From contig NC_022247.1 of NCBI RefSeq assembly GCF_000463015.1, positions 3,038,001 through 3,102,000 on the forward strand: a stretch of 64,000 nt of DNA. The letters are read 5' to 3'. Source of the stretch: Variovorax paradoxus B4. GTDB taxonomy: Bacteria; Pseudomonadota; Gammaproteobacteria; Burkholderiales; Burkholderiaceae_C. Below are positions 26,240 to 38,218 of the stretch, piece after piece; positions within the stretch are counted from its first letter, which is position 1, and the number at the start of each line of letters is the position of its first letter. The position numbers and the translations under genes were made by a program. Under the pieces are notes generated by a model, which searched no databases, was not told the origin of the DNA, and worked only from the letters and a program-made list of their open reading frames with translations.

Positions 26240-27685
26240 TCAGAGCAAGGGGGAAAACAATCGTGCAAGCGCGTCGCCGAGGCGGCGCCAGAAACTTTGC
26301 GGCCGGTGGGCGCGCACCGCGCCGGAACTGTGGAGGTCGGTCTCGAACTGCGCGGCCAGGGGTCGTGCCAGCTCGGGGCCGTAGACCACCGCGCTCACTT
26401 CGAAATTGAGCCTGAAGCTGCGGTTGTCGAAATTCGCGGTACCAATCATCGCGCAATGGTCGTCGACCACCAAGGTCTTGGAGTGCAGCATGCGCGCCTT
26501 GTACTCCCATACCTTGACGCCAGACGCGATCAGTTCGTCGAAGTAGGAGCGCGCGGCCGCGCTCACAATGGCCGAATCGCTGCGGCGCGGCACCAGAAGG
26601 CGCACGTCCACGCCACGCAGCGCCGCGCTGGTGAGCGCCATCATGGCGGGCTCGCCGGGCACGAAGTAAGGCGTGGTGAGCCATGCCCGCTCGCTCGCCG
26701 AATGAATCGCCTCCACGTGCATGCGGTGGATGGGTTCCAGCATGTTGTCCGGGCCGCTGGTCACGATCTGCACCGGAATGTCGCCGGCTTCCACCTGCGG
26801 CAGCATGGCGCCCATCAGGTGGTCGATGTTGCGCAGATCTTCGCCGGTGGCGTAGGTCCAGTCCTCGAGAAAGGTGGTCTGAAGCCAGCGCACCGCGCTG
26901 CCCTCGATGCGCAGGTGGACGTCATGGTAGGCGTCGGGGCGGGTGCGCTTGTCTTCCTCGTCGGTGATGTTCACGCCACCGGTAAAACCCACGCGGCCGT
27001 CGCACACCACGATCTTGCGGTGGGTGCGGTAGTTGGTCACCGGGCGCAGGCGGCGGCCGATGCGCGTGTCGTGGAAAAGCGCAACCTGCACGCCCGCGGC
27101 ATGCAGGGGCGCCATGAACTTGCGGCCGATGCGCTTGGAGCCCAGTGCGTCGAGCAGCAGGCGCACGGCCACGCCCTGCCGGGCGCGTTCCACCAGCAGG
27201 TCGCGCAACGCGGTGCCGATCTTGTCGGGCTCGAAGATGTAGTACTCGAGATGGATGTGGTCGCGCGCCGCGCGCACCGCGTCAAAAATGGCGTCGAAGG
27301 TGCGCGCGCCACCCGAAAGCAGCGCCACGCCCATCGCGCTGGAAACCGGCAGCCCGCAGGCCGCAGTGCCCAGCCGCGCCATCTGCTGCAGCGCCGGGGG
27401 CGCGTTCTGGGCCGCGTCGCGCACGCGCGCCAGGTCGGCCTGCGTGTGCGCGCTGGCGCGGCTGCGCAAGCGCTTGACGCGCTGCTTGCGCAGGCGCTGC
27501 GGCCCCAGGAAGTAATAGATGACGAAGCCCGCGAACGGCAACAGCGCAAGCGACAGGATCCAGCTCATCGTGGACACCGGCGCGCGCTTCTGCATCACGA
27601 TCCAGACCGACAGCACGGCGATATAGCCGCTCCAGGCCAAAGAGAGGCCGGTTTTCCATTCCTGACTGAGCTCGGGAAGAATCAA
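26240..27685 (-). CDS. cls: Cardiolipin synthase (phospholipase D family)
   Basis: 481 residues. Two N-terminal membrane helices (SWILSLALLPFAGFVIYYFLG is the second) and two PLD HKD motifs: HRKIVVCDGRVGFTGGVN and HSKTLVVDDHCAMIGTANFD. It condenses phosphatidylglycerol to cardiolipin at the inner membrane. ClsA-like by its paired N-terminal helices. It is followed immediately by sbcB on the same strand. Confidence 0.92.
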   Translation of the reverse strand: MILPELSQEWKTGLSLAWSGYIAVLSVWIVMQKRAPVSTMSWILSLALLPFAGFVIYYFLGPQRLRKQRVKRLRSRASAHTQADLARVRDAAQNAPPALQQMARLGTAACGLPVSSAMGVALLSGGARTFDAIFDAVRAARDHIHLEYYIFEPDKIGTALRDLLVERARQGVAVRLLLDALGSKRIGRKFMAPLHAAGVQVALFHDTRIGRRLRPVTNYRTHRKIVVCDGRVGFTGGVNITDEEDKRTRPDAYHDVHLRIEGSAVRWLQTTFLEDWTYATGEDLRNIDHLMGAMLPQVEAGDIPVQIVTSGPDNMLEPIHRMHVEAIHSASERAWLTTPYFVPGEPAMMALTSAALRGVDVRLLVPRRSDSAIVSAAARSYFDELIASGVKVWEYKARMLHSKTLVVDDHCAMIGTANFDNRSFRLNFEVSAVVYGPELARPLAAQFETDLHSSGAVRAHRPQSFWRRLGDALARLFSPLL

Positions 27686-27718
27686 GATGTGCGGTACAGG
27701 TAAATTCCGGCCCCAAAG

Positions 27719-27752
27719 AAAAAGGCCGGCAGCGAATGCTACCGGCCTTTTT
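27719..27752 (-). terminator. Bidirectional rho-independent terminator after clpA
   Basis: AAAAAGGCCGG and CCGGCCTTTTT form an 11-bp stem with a 12-base loop, giving a T-run in either direction. It ends the leftward clpS-clpA transcript and separates it from cls. Confidence 0.88.
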
Positions 27753-27795
27753 GGTACTGCCAGAAATACCGCGGAACCGGCTTCGCCGGTCCGCC

Positions 27796-30117
<2,322 letters not shown>

Positions 30118-30184
30118 GTGATTTCCTTTTGCCTTGCTGTAAATAAATTCTCAGATGGGTTTGAGCGCGCGCAATTCAACTGGT

Positions 30185-30544
30185 TCACGCAACGGGTTCG
30201 CTGACGCACTGCAGCGGGTGCCCGGCCTGATGCGCAGCCTCCATCACCTGATTGACCTTGGTGGCCGCCAGATCGCGGGAATAAACCCCACAAACTCCGC
30301 GGCCATCGAGATGGATCTTGAGCATGATCTGGGTCGCGGTTTCGCGATCCTTGTTGAAATATTCCTGCAGCACGACGATCACGAACTCCATGGGCGTGTA
30401 GTCGTCGTTCAGCATGACGACCTGGTACATCTGAGGCGGCGCGGTTTTTTGCGGACGCCGCTCCAGAACGACCGAATCTCCGTCATCCCCGGCCGGTTTC
30501 TGGGCCGGCGGAGTGCTGGGAGTCTTGGGAATTCTCGTTGCCAT
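30185..30544 (-). CDS. clpS: ATP-dependent Clp protease adaptor ClpS
   Basis: 119 residues from the ATG at 30544. A disordered Pro-rich N-terminus is followed by the ClpS core [21 protein letters not shown], whose acidic pocket binds N-degron residues, and [21 protein letters not shown]. It delivers N-end-rule substrates to ClpA. The 326-bp stretch upstream (30545-30870) holds no convincing gene: only the clpS promoter region, an A/G-rich tract and the icd terminator. Confidence 0.94.
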   Translation of the reverse strand: MATRIPKTPSTPPAQKPAGDDGDSVVLERRPQKTAPPQMYQVVMLNDDYTPMEFVIVVLQEYFNKDRETATQIMLKIHLDGRGVCGVYSRDLAATKVNQVMEAAHQAGHPLQCVSEPVA

Positions 30545-30790
30545 AAAAAAGATTCTATAGAGCGTGCAAGCACCGTGCCGGCGCAAGAAGACTTGGTGGC
30601 GCGTATTCGACAAATCAAGAGGCTTGCGTCGTGTGCGACACCACAGACGATGCAAAAAAGATCTGCCTTTCGCCTGCCCCGCAGCGTAAATATTACGCGG
30701 CACCCGCTTTGAAAAAAATGGGGATTTGGAGCAAGGTGTTCCATTTCGCGAACCTGCCCCGGTCTTGCGGGCCGGAAGAAGAAGAAGAAG

Positions 30791-30823
30791 AAAAGCCCTC
30801 GAGATCGGGAAGATCTCGAGGGC
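30791..30823 (-). terminator. Rho-independent terminator of icd
   Basis: On the minus strand, GCCCTCGAGATC pairs with GATCTCGAGGGC over 12 bp and is followed by TTTTCTTCTTC. It lies 49 bp past the icd stop codon. The adjoining run is a (GAA)n tract on the plus strand. Confidence 0.85.
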
Positions 30824-30871
30824 CCTGGCTCACCGGCACCCGCGGGCGCCGGAACGCGGCTGCTCGCGCAA

Positions 30872-32131
30872 TTACATGTGGTCGATCATGACCTGGCCGA
30901 AGCCCGAGCAGCTCACTTGCGTGGCGCCGTCCATCAGGCGGGCGAAGTCATAGGTGACCTTCTTGCTGGCGATCGACTTTTCCATCGAGCTGATGATCAG
31001 GTCGGCCGCTTCGGTCCAGCCCATGTGGCGCAGCATCATTTCGGCCGAGAGGATCTCGGAACCGGGGTTCACGTAGTCCTTGCCGGCGTACTTGGGAGCC
31101 GTGCCGTGGGTGGCTTCGAACATGGCGACGGTGTCGCTCAGGTTCGCGCCGGGGGCAATGCCGATGCCGCCCACCTGGGCCGCCAGCGCGTCGGACACAT
31201 AGTCGCCGTTCAGATTGAGCGTGGCAATCACGCTGTATTCTGCGGGGCGCAGGAGAATCTGCTGCAGGAATGCGTCGGCGATGCTGTCCTTGACGGTGAT
31301 TTCCTTGCCCGTCTTGGGATTCTTGAACTTCATCCAGGGGCCGCCGTCGATCAGTTCGGCACCGAACTCCTTGGCCGCCAAGGCATAGGCCCAGTCGCGG
31401 AAGCCACCTTCGGTGAACTTCATGATGTTGCCCTTGTGCACGATGGTGACGCTGGGCTTGTCGTTGTCCACAGCGTATTGCAGCGCCTTGCGCACGAGGC
31501 GCTCGGTGCCTTCCTTCGACACGGGCTTGACGCCGATGCCCGAAGTGTTGGGGAAGCGGATCTTCTTGACGCCCAGTTCGTCCTGCAGGAACTTGATGAG
31601 CTTCTTGGCCTTGTCGCTTTCGGCTTCGAACTCGATGCCGGCGTAGATGTCTTCCGAGTTCTCGCGGAAGATGACCATGTTGGTCTTGTGGGGCTCGCGC
31701 ACCGGGCTGGGCACGCCTTCGAAATACTGGATGGGGCGCAGGCAGACGTAGAGGTCGAGTTCCTGGCGCAGCGCGACGTTCAGCGAGCGGATGCCGCCGC
31801 CGACCGGCGTGGTCAGCGGGCCCTTGATGGAAACCACGTAGTCGCGCACGGCGTGCAGCGTTTCTTCGGGCAGCCAGACGTCGGGGCCGTAGACCTTGGT
31901 CGACTTTTCGCCGGCATAGACTTCCATCCAGTGGATCTTCTTCTTGCCGCCGTAGGCCTTGGCCACTGCGGCATCCACCACCTTGAGCATCACCGGGGTG
32001 ATGTCCAGACCCGTGCCGTCGCCTTCGATGAAGGGAATGATCGGCTGATCAGGCACATTGAGCGAGTTGTCGGCGTTGACCGTGATCTTCTGGCCTTCGG
32101 CCGGGACTTTGATGTGCTGGTAGCTGGACAT
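30872..32131 (-). CDS. icd: Isocitrate dehydrogenase (NADP-dependent)
   Basis: 419 residues from the ATG at 32131, the usual bacterial Icd length. Substrate loop [21 protein letters not shown]; catalytic region [20 protein letters not shown]; metal-site Asp residues in [20 protein letters not shown]; coenzyme loop [12 protein letters not shown]. It makes 2-oxoglutarate in the TCA cycle. Its upstream region carries a dense set of repeats that may be operators. Confidence 0.95.
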   Translation of the reverse strand: MSSYQHIKVPAEGQKITVNADNSLNVPDQPIIPFIEGDGTGLDITPVMLKVVDAAVAKAYGGKKKIHWMEVYAGEKSTKVYGPDVWLPEETLHAVRDYVVSIKGPLTTPVGGGIRSLNVALRQELDLYVCLRPIQYFEGVPSPVREPHKTNMVIFRENSEDIYAGIEFEAESDKAKKLIKFLQDELGVKKIRFPNTSGIGVKPVSKEGTERLVRKALQYAVDNDKPSVTIVHKGNIMKFTEGGFRDWAYALAAKEFGAELIDGGPWMKFKNPKTGKEITVKDSIADAFLQQILLRPAEYSVIATLNLNGDYVSDALAAQVGGIGIAPGANLSDTVAMFEATHGTAPKYAGKDYVNPGSEILSAEMMLRHMGWTEAADLIISSMEKSIASKKVTYDFARLMDGATQVSCSGFGQVMIDHM

Positions 32132-32169
32132 GAGGGGGAATGACTCCGGGAGTGACGTAATTCGGACGA

Positions 32170-32237
32170 CTGTCTGCGAATTCAGACAGCGATGGGGAAT
32201 CGCTGTACAGCCCGCGAACAAATCGCTGTACATTTTA
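32170..32237 (-). promoter_or_regulatory. Repeat-rich candidate operator upstream of icd
   Basis: AATCGCTGTACA occurs twice as a perfect 12-bp direct repeat (32198-32209 and 32221-32232), 23 bp apart. ACAGCGAT (32186-32193) and ATCGCTGT (32199-32206) form an inverted pair. CTGTCTG (32170) and CAGACAG (32183-32189) form another. TAAAAT on the minus strand (32232-32237) could be a -10 element. Confidence 0.5.
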
Positions 32238-32350
32238 GACGCAACCCATCAGCTGGCGTTTGTCAACCTGCGAGGCAACGGCCTCGTTAGTGGCTGACCT
32301 TCTGCTCGCCGGGAGGCGTTTCCAACCAATTCTCGATAGAGGAATCATCA

Positions 32351-32674
32351 ATGAGCAAAATTCTCGCAGTCATGATCGCTGGCCTGTTCGCCGCTGGCGC
32401 CTACGCCCAGAACCCAACCGGCACCACGCCCGAGCAAGGGAACGCCACCAACAGCAAGTCGCAAGCCCGCGCCGAAGCCAAGAAGGAAGCCAAGCCCGCT
32501 GGTCAAGTGGCGGCTCCCGCCGGCGACATCGCCAAGACGCCCGAAGGCGGCGCGGTCGGTACCGACAAGGCTGCAGTCGCTGGCGAAAAACGCGCCAGCA
32601 CGCGCGATCAGCGCCGCCGCAACAAGGACGGCAGCGTGAAGCGCAAGTCGACCCAAGGCGGCACGCCCCAGTAA
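32351..32674 (+). CDS. Small secreted basic protein, Ala/Lys-rich
   Basis: 107 residues. The signal peptide MSKILAVMIAGLFAAGAYA is followed by a highly charged, low-complexity chain rich in Ala, Lys, Gly and Thr (ARAEAKKEAKPAGQ, RRRNKDGSVKRKSTQGG). No Cys and no domain recognised. Its signal peptide closely matches that of the next gene, so the pair may be paralogues. A terminator follows 19 bp after the stop. Confidence 0.72.
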   Translation: MSKILAVMIAGLFAAGAYAQNPTGTTPEQGNATNSKSQARAEAKKEAKPAGQVAAPAGDIAKTPEGGAVGTDKAAVAGEKRASTRDQRRRNKDGSVKRKSTQGGTPQ

Positions 32675-32692
32675 GTCGGCCAACGCCGTACG

Positions 32693-32721
32693 AAAAAGCG
32701 CTCTCCGGAGCGCTTTTTTTT
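32693..32721 (+). terminator. Rho-independent terminator
   Basis: AAAAAGCGCTC-tccg-GAGCGC followed by eight T residues, just after the small secreted gene. The A-run on the left would let it work in both directions. Confidence 0.9.
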
Positions 32722-32827
32722 CGCCTGCGGCAACGAGACTGCTGTCAACCGGGCCGAGCGGCTGTCGCGTTGAAGGTTCACCTTCCAACGGGAGGTGATC
32801 CATATCAACAATCTCAAAGGATGTCCC

Positions 32828-33022
32828 ATGAACAAGCTGCTCGCAGCCCTCGTCGCCGGTCTCTTCGCAGCCGGCGCATTTGCACAAACCCCGCCCGCAC
32901 CGGCGCCGGCCGCACCTGCCGTCGTCCACAAGGCGAAGCAACCGATGAAGCACGCCGTCAAGAAGCACAAGGCTCGCCACCACGTGGCCAAGGCGCACAC
33001 GGCTGCAGCCAAGAAGGTGTAA
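32828..33022 (+). CDS. Very small secreted basic protein, Ala/Lys/His-rich
   Basis: 64 residues. The signal peptide MNKLLAALVAGLFAAGAFA resembles that of the preceding gene; the mature ~45 residues are Pro/Ala-rich and then strongly basic (HKAKQPMKHAVKKHKARHH). The start at 32828 has AAAGGA upstream; an in-frame ATA at 32795 is less likely. It is bounded by its own terminator. Such peptides could bind nucleic acid, polyphosphate or acidic surface polymers (inference). Confidence 0.7.
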   Translation: MNKLLAALVAGLFAAGAFAQTPPAPAPAAPAVVHKAKQPMKHAVKKHKARHHVAKAHTAAAKKV

Positions 33023-33040
33023 GCTGCCAATCCCACCGGC

Positions 33041-33065
33041 AATGCCCGCATCAGCGGGCATTTTT
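33041..33065 (+). terminator. Rho-independent terminator
   Basis: AATGCCCGC-atca-GCGGGCATT followed by TTT, 18 bp after the stop of the small basic protein gene. Confidence 0.88.
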
Positions 33066-33106
33066 ATTGGCCTTGCGTCCTTGGACCCGCCCTGAAAGAA
33101 GCCCCG

Positions 33107-33565
33107 ATGTTCCAGCGTTTTGCCGCCCTGCTCCTGCTTGCCGCCTCCATGATGGGTTCCGCGCAGGCACAGCAGCAACCCCAGACCGACCTGCAACGCA
33201 CCAAGCTGTCCGTCGGCTTGTACAAGATCGATGCGCAAGTCGCGCAGACGCCTAGGCAGCGCGAGATCGGCTTGATGTTCCGCAAGGAGATGCCTCAGTC
33301 CGAAGGCATGATCTTTGTCTTCGAGCAACCGGCCACCCAGTGCTTCTGGATGAGGAACACGCTGCTGCCGCTGACTGCCGCCTTCGTGGCGGACGATGGC
33401 CGCGTCGTCAATCTGGTCGACATGGAGCCGATGACCGAGAACTCCCACTGTTCCGAGGAGCCCGTGCGCTTCGTGCTCGAAATGAACCAGGGCTGGTTCG
33501 CGAAGAAAAACATCAAGAAGGGTGCCAAGCTCGGCGGCGAACTGTTTGCCGCTTCGAGGCGCTGA
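33107..33565 (+). CDS. DUF192 domain protein, secreted
   Basis: 152 residues with a signal peptide (AALLLLAASMMGSAQA) and the DUF192 core: REIGLMFRKEMPQSEGMIFVF, then CFWMRNTLLPLTAAFV and VRFVLEMNQGWF. Members are small beta-barrel periplasmic proteins of unknown role. Two Cys residues (CFWM and HCSEE) might pair. A bidirectional terminator separates it from sodB, which converges on it. Confidence 0.88.
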   Translation: MFQRFAALLLLAASMMGSAQAQQQPQTDLQRTKLSVGLYKIDAQVAQTPRQREIGLMFRKEMPQSEGMIFVFEQPATQCFWMRNTLLPLTAAFVADDGRVVNLVDMEPMTENSHCSEEPVRFVLEMNQGWFAKKNIKKGAKLGGELFAASRR

Positions 33566-33587
33566 GCGCTCGCCTGCGCGGGCCCAT

Positions 33588-33616
33588 GAAAAAGCCGACC
33601 CGAGGGTCGGCTTTTT
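33588..33616. terminator. Bidirectional rho-independent terminator
   Basis: AAAAAGCCGACC-cgag-GGTCGGCTTTTT between the convergent DUF192 gene and sodB; the T-runs serve both strands. Confidence 0.92.
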
Positions 33617-33632
33617 CAATGGAGAACCCGGT

Positions 33633-34214
33633 TCAGCCGAAGTTCTTTGCCGCGAAGTCCCAGTTCGCCAGCTTGGCCAGGAAGGTCTCCACGAACTTCG
33701 GGCGCAGGTTGCGGTAGTCGATGTAGTAGGCGTGCTCCCAGACGTCCACCGTCAGCACCGGGGTGTCGCCGGTGGTCAGCGGCGTGCCCGCGGCACCCAT
33801 GTTCACGATGTCCAGCGAGCCGTCGGCCTTCTTCACCAGCCAGGTCCAGCCCGAGCCGAAGTTGCCCACGGCCGACTTCACGAACGCTTCCTTGAAGGCG
33901 TCGTAGCTGCCCCACTTGGCATCGATGGCCTTGGCCAGCGCACCGCTCGGAGCGCCGCCGCCCTGGGGCTTCATGCAGTTCCAGAAGAAGGTGTGGTTCC
34001 AGATCTGGGCGGCGTTGTTGTAGATGCCGCCGCTGGACTTCTTGACGATCTCCTCGAGCGTCATCGATTCGAATTCGGTGCCCTTTTGCAGGTTGTTGAG
34101 GTTCACCACGTAGGCATTGTGGTGCTTGCCGTAGTGGTACTCGAGGGTTTCCTTCGAGTACTCGGGTGCCAGCGCGTCGAGGGCGTATGGCAGGGGTGGG
34201 AGCACATGTTCCAT
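33633..34214 (-). CDS. sodB: Superoxide dismutase, iron type
   Basis: 193 residues, the usual FeSOD length. Metal ligands are visible as the first His in [11 protein letters not shown], the His of WNHTFFWNC, and Asp and His in [11 protein letters not shown]. The FeSOD-type AQIWNHTF and [10 protein letters not shown] segments support iron over manganese. Cytoplasmic dismutation of superoxide. Its 5' neighbour on the same strand is xseA, 50 bp away. Confidence 0.94.
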   Translation of the reverse strand: MEHVLPPLPYALDALAPEYSKETLEYHYGKHHNAYVVNLNNLQKGTEFESMTLEEIVKKSSGGIYNNAAQIWNHTFFWNCMKPQGGGAPSGALAKAIDAKWGSYDAFKEAFVKSAVGNFGSGWTWLVKKADGSLDIVNMGAAGTPLTTGDTPVLTVDVWEHAYYIDYRNLRPKFVETFLAKLANWDFAAKNFG

Positions 34215-34264
34215 GGTTTTTTCTCGTGGGTTGGTTGTGGGGAATTAGGGATTCTAGAAAGGAA

Positions 34265-35575
34265 TTACCGGTCCGGCGTCGGACGCGTTCCCGTTTTGCC
34301 GGGCGTCACGGTCAGGTCGACCGACCCATCCGAGAGCCGAGCGACCACTGCGTCGCCCGGACTCAGCTTCTTGGCGCTGACGATCGCACGCCCATCGGCA
34401 CCGGTGAGCCAGGCATAGCCGCGCTGCAGCACCAGCGCAGGATCGAGCAGCCGCAGGCGCAAGGCCACCCGTTCCAGCCGCTCGCGACGCTGAGCCAGTG
34501 CGCGTTCGAGCTTGAGCGGGAAATCAGCGGAGATCGCGCGCGGCACATGGGCGAGGCGCTCGGCCCTGGACAGCACCGCATAACGCAGCCGCTGCGAATG
34601 GTGCGCGAGCCGAAGCTGCTGGCGCGCCACCAGCGTCGAGGGCCGCCCCAGGCGCCCTGCCGCTTGGTCGAGGCGCTGCCCCAGCACATCGAGGCGCTGC
34701 CCCAACGCGCCGTCGAGCCGGTCGCCCAGGAGATCGAGCGCACCGAGCCACATCGCCTGGGGCGCGCTGACGAGTTCCGCCGCCGCGGTGGGCGTGGGCG
34801 CGCGCAGGTCGGCGCAGAAATCGGCAATGGTGAAGTCTGTTTCGTGGCCGACGCCGCAAATCAGCGGAACCGGGCTTTGAACGATGGTGCGCGCCAGGGT
34901 TTCGTCGTTGAAGGCCCAGAGATCCTCGATGGAGCCGCCCCCGCGCACCAGCAGGATCACGTCGACGGCCGGCTCCAGCGTGTACAGCGATTGCAGCGCA
35001 CGCACGAGTTCCGCCGGCGCATTGGCGCCCTGCACCGCTGCCGGCGCCAGGACCACGGGAATGTGAGGCACGCGGCGCCGCAGCGCCGTGACCACGTCGT
35101 GCAGCGCCGCGGCGCCGAGCGAGGTCACGAGGCCCACTGCGCGCGGCATGACCGGCAGCGCCCGCTTGCGCTGCGCATCGAAGAGCCCTTCGGCTTCGAG
35201 CCGCGCCTTGCGCTGCAGGAATTGCTCGAACAGCGCGCCCTGGCCGGCGCGCTGCAGGCTTTCGACCACCAATTGCAGGTCGCCGCGCGGTTCGTACACC
35301 GCGAGGCGCCCGCGCACCTCGACCTGGTCGCCGTCGCGCGGCGAAAAGTCGAGCAAGCCCGCCGCGCGCCGGAACATCGCGCAGCGCAGTTGGCCGGACG
35401 GGTCCTTGAGAGCGAAGTAACAATGTCCGCTCGAGGCGCGCGAGAAGCCGGAAATTTCCCCGCGCACCGCGACCGGATTGAAGCGCGCGTCGAGCGCATC
35501 GGCAACCGCCCGGCACAGCGCGCCGACAGCCCAGATCCGCGGGCCTGGCGTTGGATTCGAGTCACGCAGGGTCAC
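34265..35575 (-). CDS. xseA: Exodeoxyribonuclease VII large subunit
   Basis: About 436 residues from a GTG at 35575. An N-terminal OB fold (PVAVRGEISGFSRASSGHCYFALKD) is followed by the catalytic core with VGLVTSLGAAALHD, LVRGGGSIEDLWAFND and CGVGHETDFTIADF. An in-frame ATG at 35659 would add 28 residues of unconvincing sequence, so the GTG is preferred because family members start about ten residues before RIWAVGALCRA. It works with XseB on single-stranded DNA. Confidence 0.92.
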   Translation of the reverse strand: MTLRDSNPTPGPRIWAVGALCRAVADALDARFNPVAVRGEISGFSRASSGHCYFALKDPSGQLRCAMFRRAAGLLDFSPRDGDQVEVRGRLAVYEPRGDLQLVVESLQRAGQGALFEQFLQRKARLEAEGLFDAQRKRALPVMPRAVGLVTSLGAAALHDVVTALRRRVPHIPVVLAPAAVQGANAPAELVRALQSLYTLEPAVDVILLVRGGGSIEDLWAFNDETLARTIVQSPVPLICGVGHETDFTIADFCADLRAPTPTAAAELVSAPQAMWLGALDLLGDRLDGALGQRLDVLGQRLDQAAGRLGRPSTLVARQQLRLAHHSQRLRYAVLSRAERLAHVPRAISADFPLKLERALAQRRERLERVALRLRLLDPALVLQRGYAWLTGADGRAIVSAKKLSPGDAVVARLSDGSVDLTVTPGKTGTRPTPDR

Positions 35576-35778
35576 AAGACGCCCGTGCAGCCGGCGGCCA
35601 CTCTTCCACAGTGGGTTGCCCGTCCTCGGTGCCGCGGCCCCAGTACGGAACAGGTGCACGGTTTGTCGTGCAAGCTGTTGATTTCATTGGAAAAAGAACT
35701 GCTCAAAATTCAATCGATCTAGCGGGAGGCCCGTCCCATGCGGGTCCGGACAAGTTGCGCAGCGGGTTAATCACAAAG

Positions 35779-35850
35779 TTATCCACAGAATCTGTGCGTC
35801 TTCGCTGACATGCAAACAAGCCGCGTGGCAATGTTGGCCTCGGTGGATAA
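35779..35850. promoter_or_regulatory. Inverted DnaA-box pair between xseA and exbB
   Basis: A perfect TTATCCACA lies at 35779-35787. GGTGGATAA at 35842-35850 is one mismatch from the same box on the other strand. No dnaA or dnaN is nearby and the AT content is modest, so this is not an obvious origin. The 313-bp gap 35576-35888 shows no gene. Confidence 0.45.
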
Positions 35851-35888
35851 TCGCCGCGCATTTGCAGTCTACGGGGCCGGAGGATTCC

Positions 35889-36521
<633 letters not shown>

Positions 36522-36573
36522 TGGCCCCCACGCTTGCCACTGCGTGTGCTGCTCTGCCCGGCGGAGGCTTGCC

Positions 36574-37014
36574 ATGACTCGCGGCCGCATGCAGTTTCGC
36601 CACGGCGGGCGCGACGAGCCGGAGATCAACCTGATCCCGTTCATCGACGTGCTGCTGGTCATCCTGATCTTCCTGATGCTGTCGACCACCTACAGCAAGT
36701 TCACGGAGATGCAGCTGCGCCTGCCGACGGCGGACGTCGATTCGCAGCGCGACTATCCCAAGGAAGTGATCGTTGCGGTATCCGCCGACGGCCGCTACTC
36801 GATCAACAAGAAACCCGTGGCAGACCGCAACGTGGACACCGTGGCTGCGGCGCTGGGGGCGGCAGCCACCGGCGGCAAGGACAGCGTGGTCATCATCAGC
36901 GCCGACGCCAGCAGCCCGCACCAGGCCGTGATCACGGTGATGGAAGCCGCGCGCCGCGTGGGCCTGGTGCAGATCACTTTCGCAGCCCAGTCGACGGCGC
37001 AAGCAGGGCACTGA
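36574..37014 (+). CDS. exbD: ExbD/TolR family biopolymer transport protein
   Basis: 146 residues. A single membrane helix follows the conserved EINLIPFIDVLLVILIFLM, whose Asp is the proton carrier; the rest is a periplasmic domain. The ATG at 36574 has GGAGG 7 bp upstream. It pairs with the preceding ExbB. Its stop abuts the lpxK GTG. Confidence 0.92.
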   Translation: MTRGRMQFRHGGRDEPEINLIPFIDVLLVILIFLMLSTTYSKFTEMQLRLPTADVDSQRDYPKEVIVAVSADGRYSINKKPVADRNVDTVAAALGAAATGGKDSVVIISADASSPHQAVITVMEAARRVGLVQITFAAQSTAQAGH

Positions 37015-38055
37015 GTGCCGTCGCAGCGCCGCAGCACCACCGGCACAACCGGCTCGATCGCTGCGCCGGCCTCGCGGCTGCAGCGTGCCTGGCTGCACCG
37101 CAGCGTCCTGGCCTGCCTGCTGTGGCCCCTGTCGCTTGCCTACGCGGCGCTTTTCGGGCTGCGGCGCTGGCTCTACCGGAAGGGATGGCGCACGACCGAA
37201 CGCGTCCGGGTGCCGGTGATCGTGGTGGGCAACGTGATTGCCGGCGGCGCCGGCAAGACCCCGGTCGTGATGGCGGTGGTCCGGCACTTGCAGGCCCGCG
37301 GCCTCCAAGCCGGCGTGGTGTCGCGCGGCTACGGCCGCCGCACCGACGACTGCCGCGAAGTGCTTGATGGGAGCAATGCCCAGGATGTCGGCGACGAACC
37401 GCTCCTGATTCGCCGTGCCACCGGCGCGCCCGTGTTCGTGGCGCAACGCCGCATCGAGGCCGCGCGCGCCCTGCTCGCCCGGCATCCGGCCACGCAGATC
37501 ATCGTGAGCGACGACGGGCTGCAGCACCTGGCGCTTGCGCGCGACATCGAGATTTGCGTGTTCGACGATCGCGGCGTGGGCAACGGCTGGCGGTTGCCCG
37601 CGGGCCCGCTGCGCGAGCGCTGGCCGCGCCCGTGCGACCTGGTGCTCCACAGTGGAGAGCACCCCGCGTTCGAGAGCGGGTACACCGCGACCCGCGCGCT
37701 GGCGCAGGACGCCGTGGCGAGCGACGGGAAACGCATCCCGCTCGATGCGCTTGCCGGCGAACCGGTGATCGCGCTGGCGGCCATTGCACGGCCCGAAGCG
37801 TTCTTCGACATGCTGCGAGCGCGCGGATTGACGCTTTCCGAGACGATCGCCCTGCCGGACCACTGCGATTTCGACGGCTGGCAGCGCCCCGCCCACGTCG
37901 GACGCCGCCTTGTCTGTACCGAAAAAGATGCCGTCAAGCTCTGGCCCAAGGCCCCCGACGCGCTTGCCGTGCCGCTGCACTTTGCACCGTCGCCGGAATT
38001 CTTCACCGCGCTCGACGCAAAGCTATCATCGCTCGATGGATCCCAAGCTGCTTGA
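37015..38055 (+). CDS. lpxK: Tetraacyldisaccharide 4'-kinase
   Basis: 346 residues from a GTG directly after the exbD stop. A membrane-anchoring N-terminal segment ([18 protein letters not shown]) precedes the P-loop [15 protein letters not shown]. LpxK-type motifs follow: VSRGYGRR and [14 protein letters not shown]. It phosphorylates the lipid A precursor at the inner membrane. It overlaps the Trm112-like gene by 20 bp. Confidence 0.95.
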   Translation: MPSQRRSTTGTTGSIAAPASRLQRAWLHRSVLACLLWPLSLAYAALFGLRRWLYRKGWRTTERVRVPVIVVGNVIAGGAGKTPVVMAVVRHLQARGLQAGVVSRGYGRRTDDCREVLDGSNAQDVGDEPLLIRRATGAPVFVAQRRIEAARALLARHPATQIIVSDDGLQHLALARDIEICVFDDRGVGNGWRLPAGPLRERWPRPCDLVLHSGEHPAFESGYTATRALAQDAVASDGKRIPLDALAGEPVIALAAIARPEAFFDMLRARGLTLSETIALPDHCDFDGWQRPAHVGRRLVCTEKDAVKLWPKAPDALAVPLHFAPSPEFFTALDAKLSSLDGSQAA

Positions 38056-38218
38056 ATTGCTCGTCTGCCCCGTCACCAAGGGCCCGTTGACCTGGAACGC
38101 CGAGAAGCAGGAGCTCTGCTCGCGCAGCGCACGCCTCGCCTACCCGGTGCGCGACGGTATTCCCGTGCTGCTCGAGAACGAAGCCCGCACGCTGTCCGAC
38201 GAAGAGCTGGGGCTGTGA
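38036..38218 (+). CDS. Trm112-like zinc-ribbon protein (YcaR type)
   Basis: 60 residues: [18 protein letters not shown], a hydrophobic core and [18 protein letters not shown]. The family's usual zinc ribbon is reduced here (one CP motif and one later Cys). Genes of this type sit between lpxK and kdsB in many proteobacteria; their role is not settled. The start lies inside lpxK and the stop overlaps the kdsB GTG, so the three are translationally linked. Confidence 0.88.
   Translation: MDPKLLELLVCPVTKGPLTWNAEKQELCSRSARLAYPVRDGIPVLLENEARTLSDEELGL

Noticed and set aside
24773..27703. A 976-residue plus-strand open frame opposite sbcB and cls
   Set aside because: It is antisense to two well-supported genes. 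High GC content leaves long stop-free antisense frames, and its His/Arg/Gln-rich composition is typical of these.
30631..30891. An 86-residue plus-strand frame containing a poly-Glu run
   Set aside because: The Glu run is the (GAA)n tract beside the icd terminator; it has no ribosome site or family.
35576..35659. Longer xseA N-terminus from an ATG at 35659
   Set aside because: Family members start about ten residues before the RIWAVGALCRA motif, matching the GTG at 35575. No ribosome site is evident for the ATG.
35779..35850. A replication origin suggested by DnaA boxes
   Set aside because: Only two boxes, no AT-rich unwinding element and no dnaA/dnaN/gyrB genes nearby.
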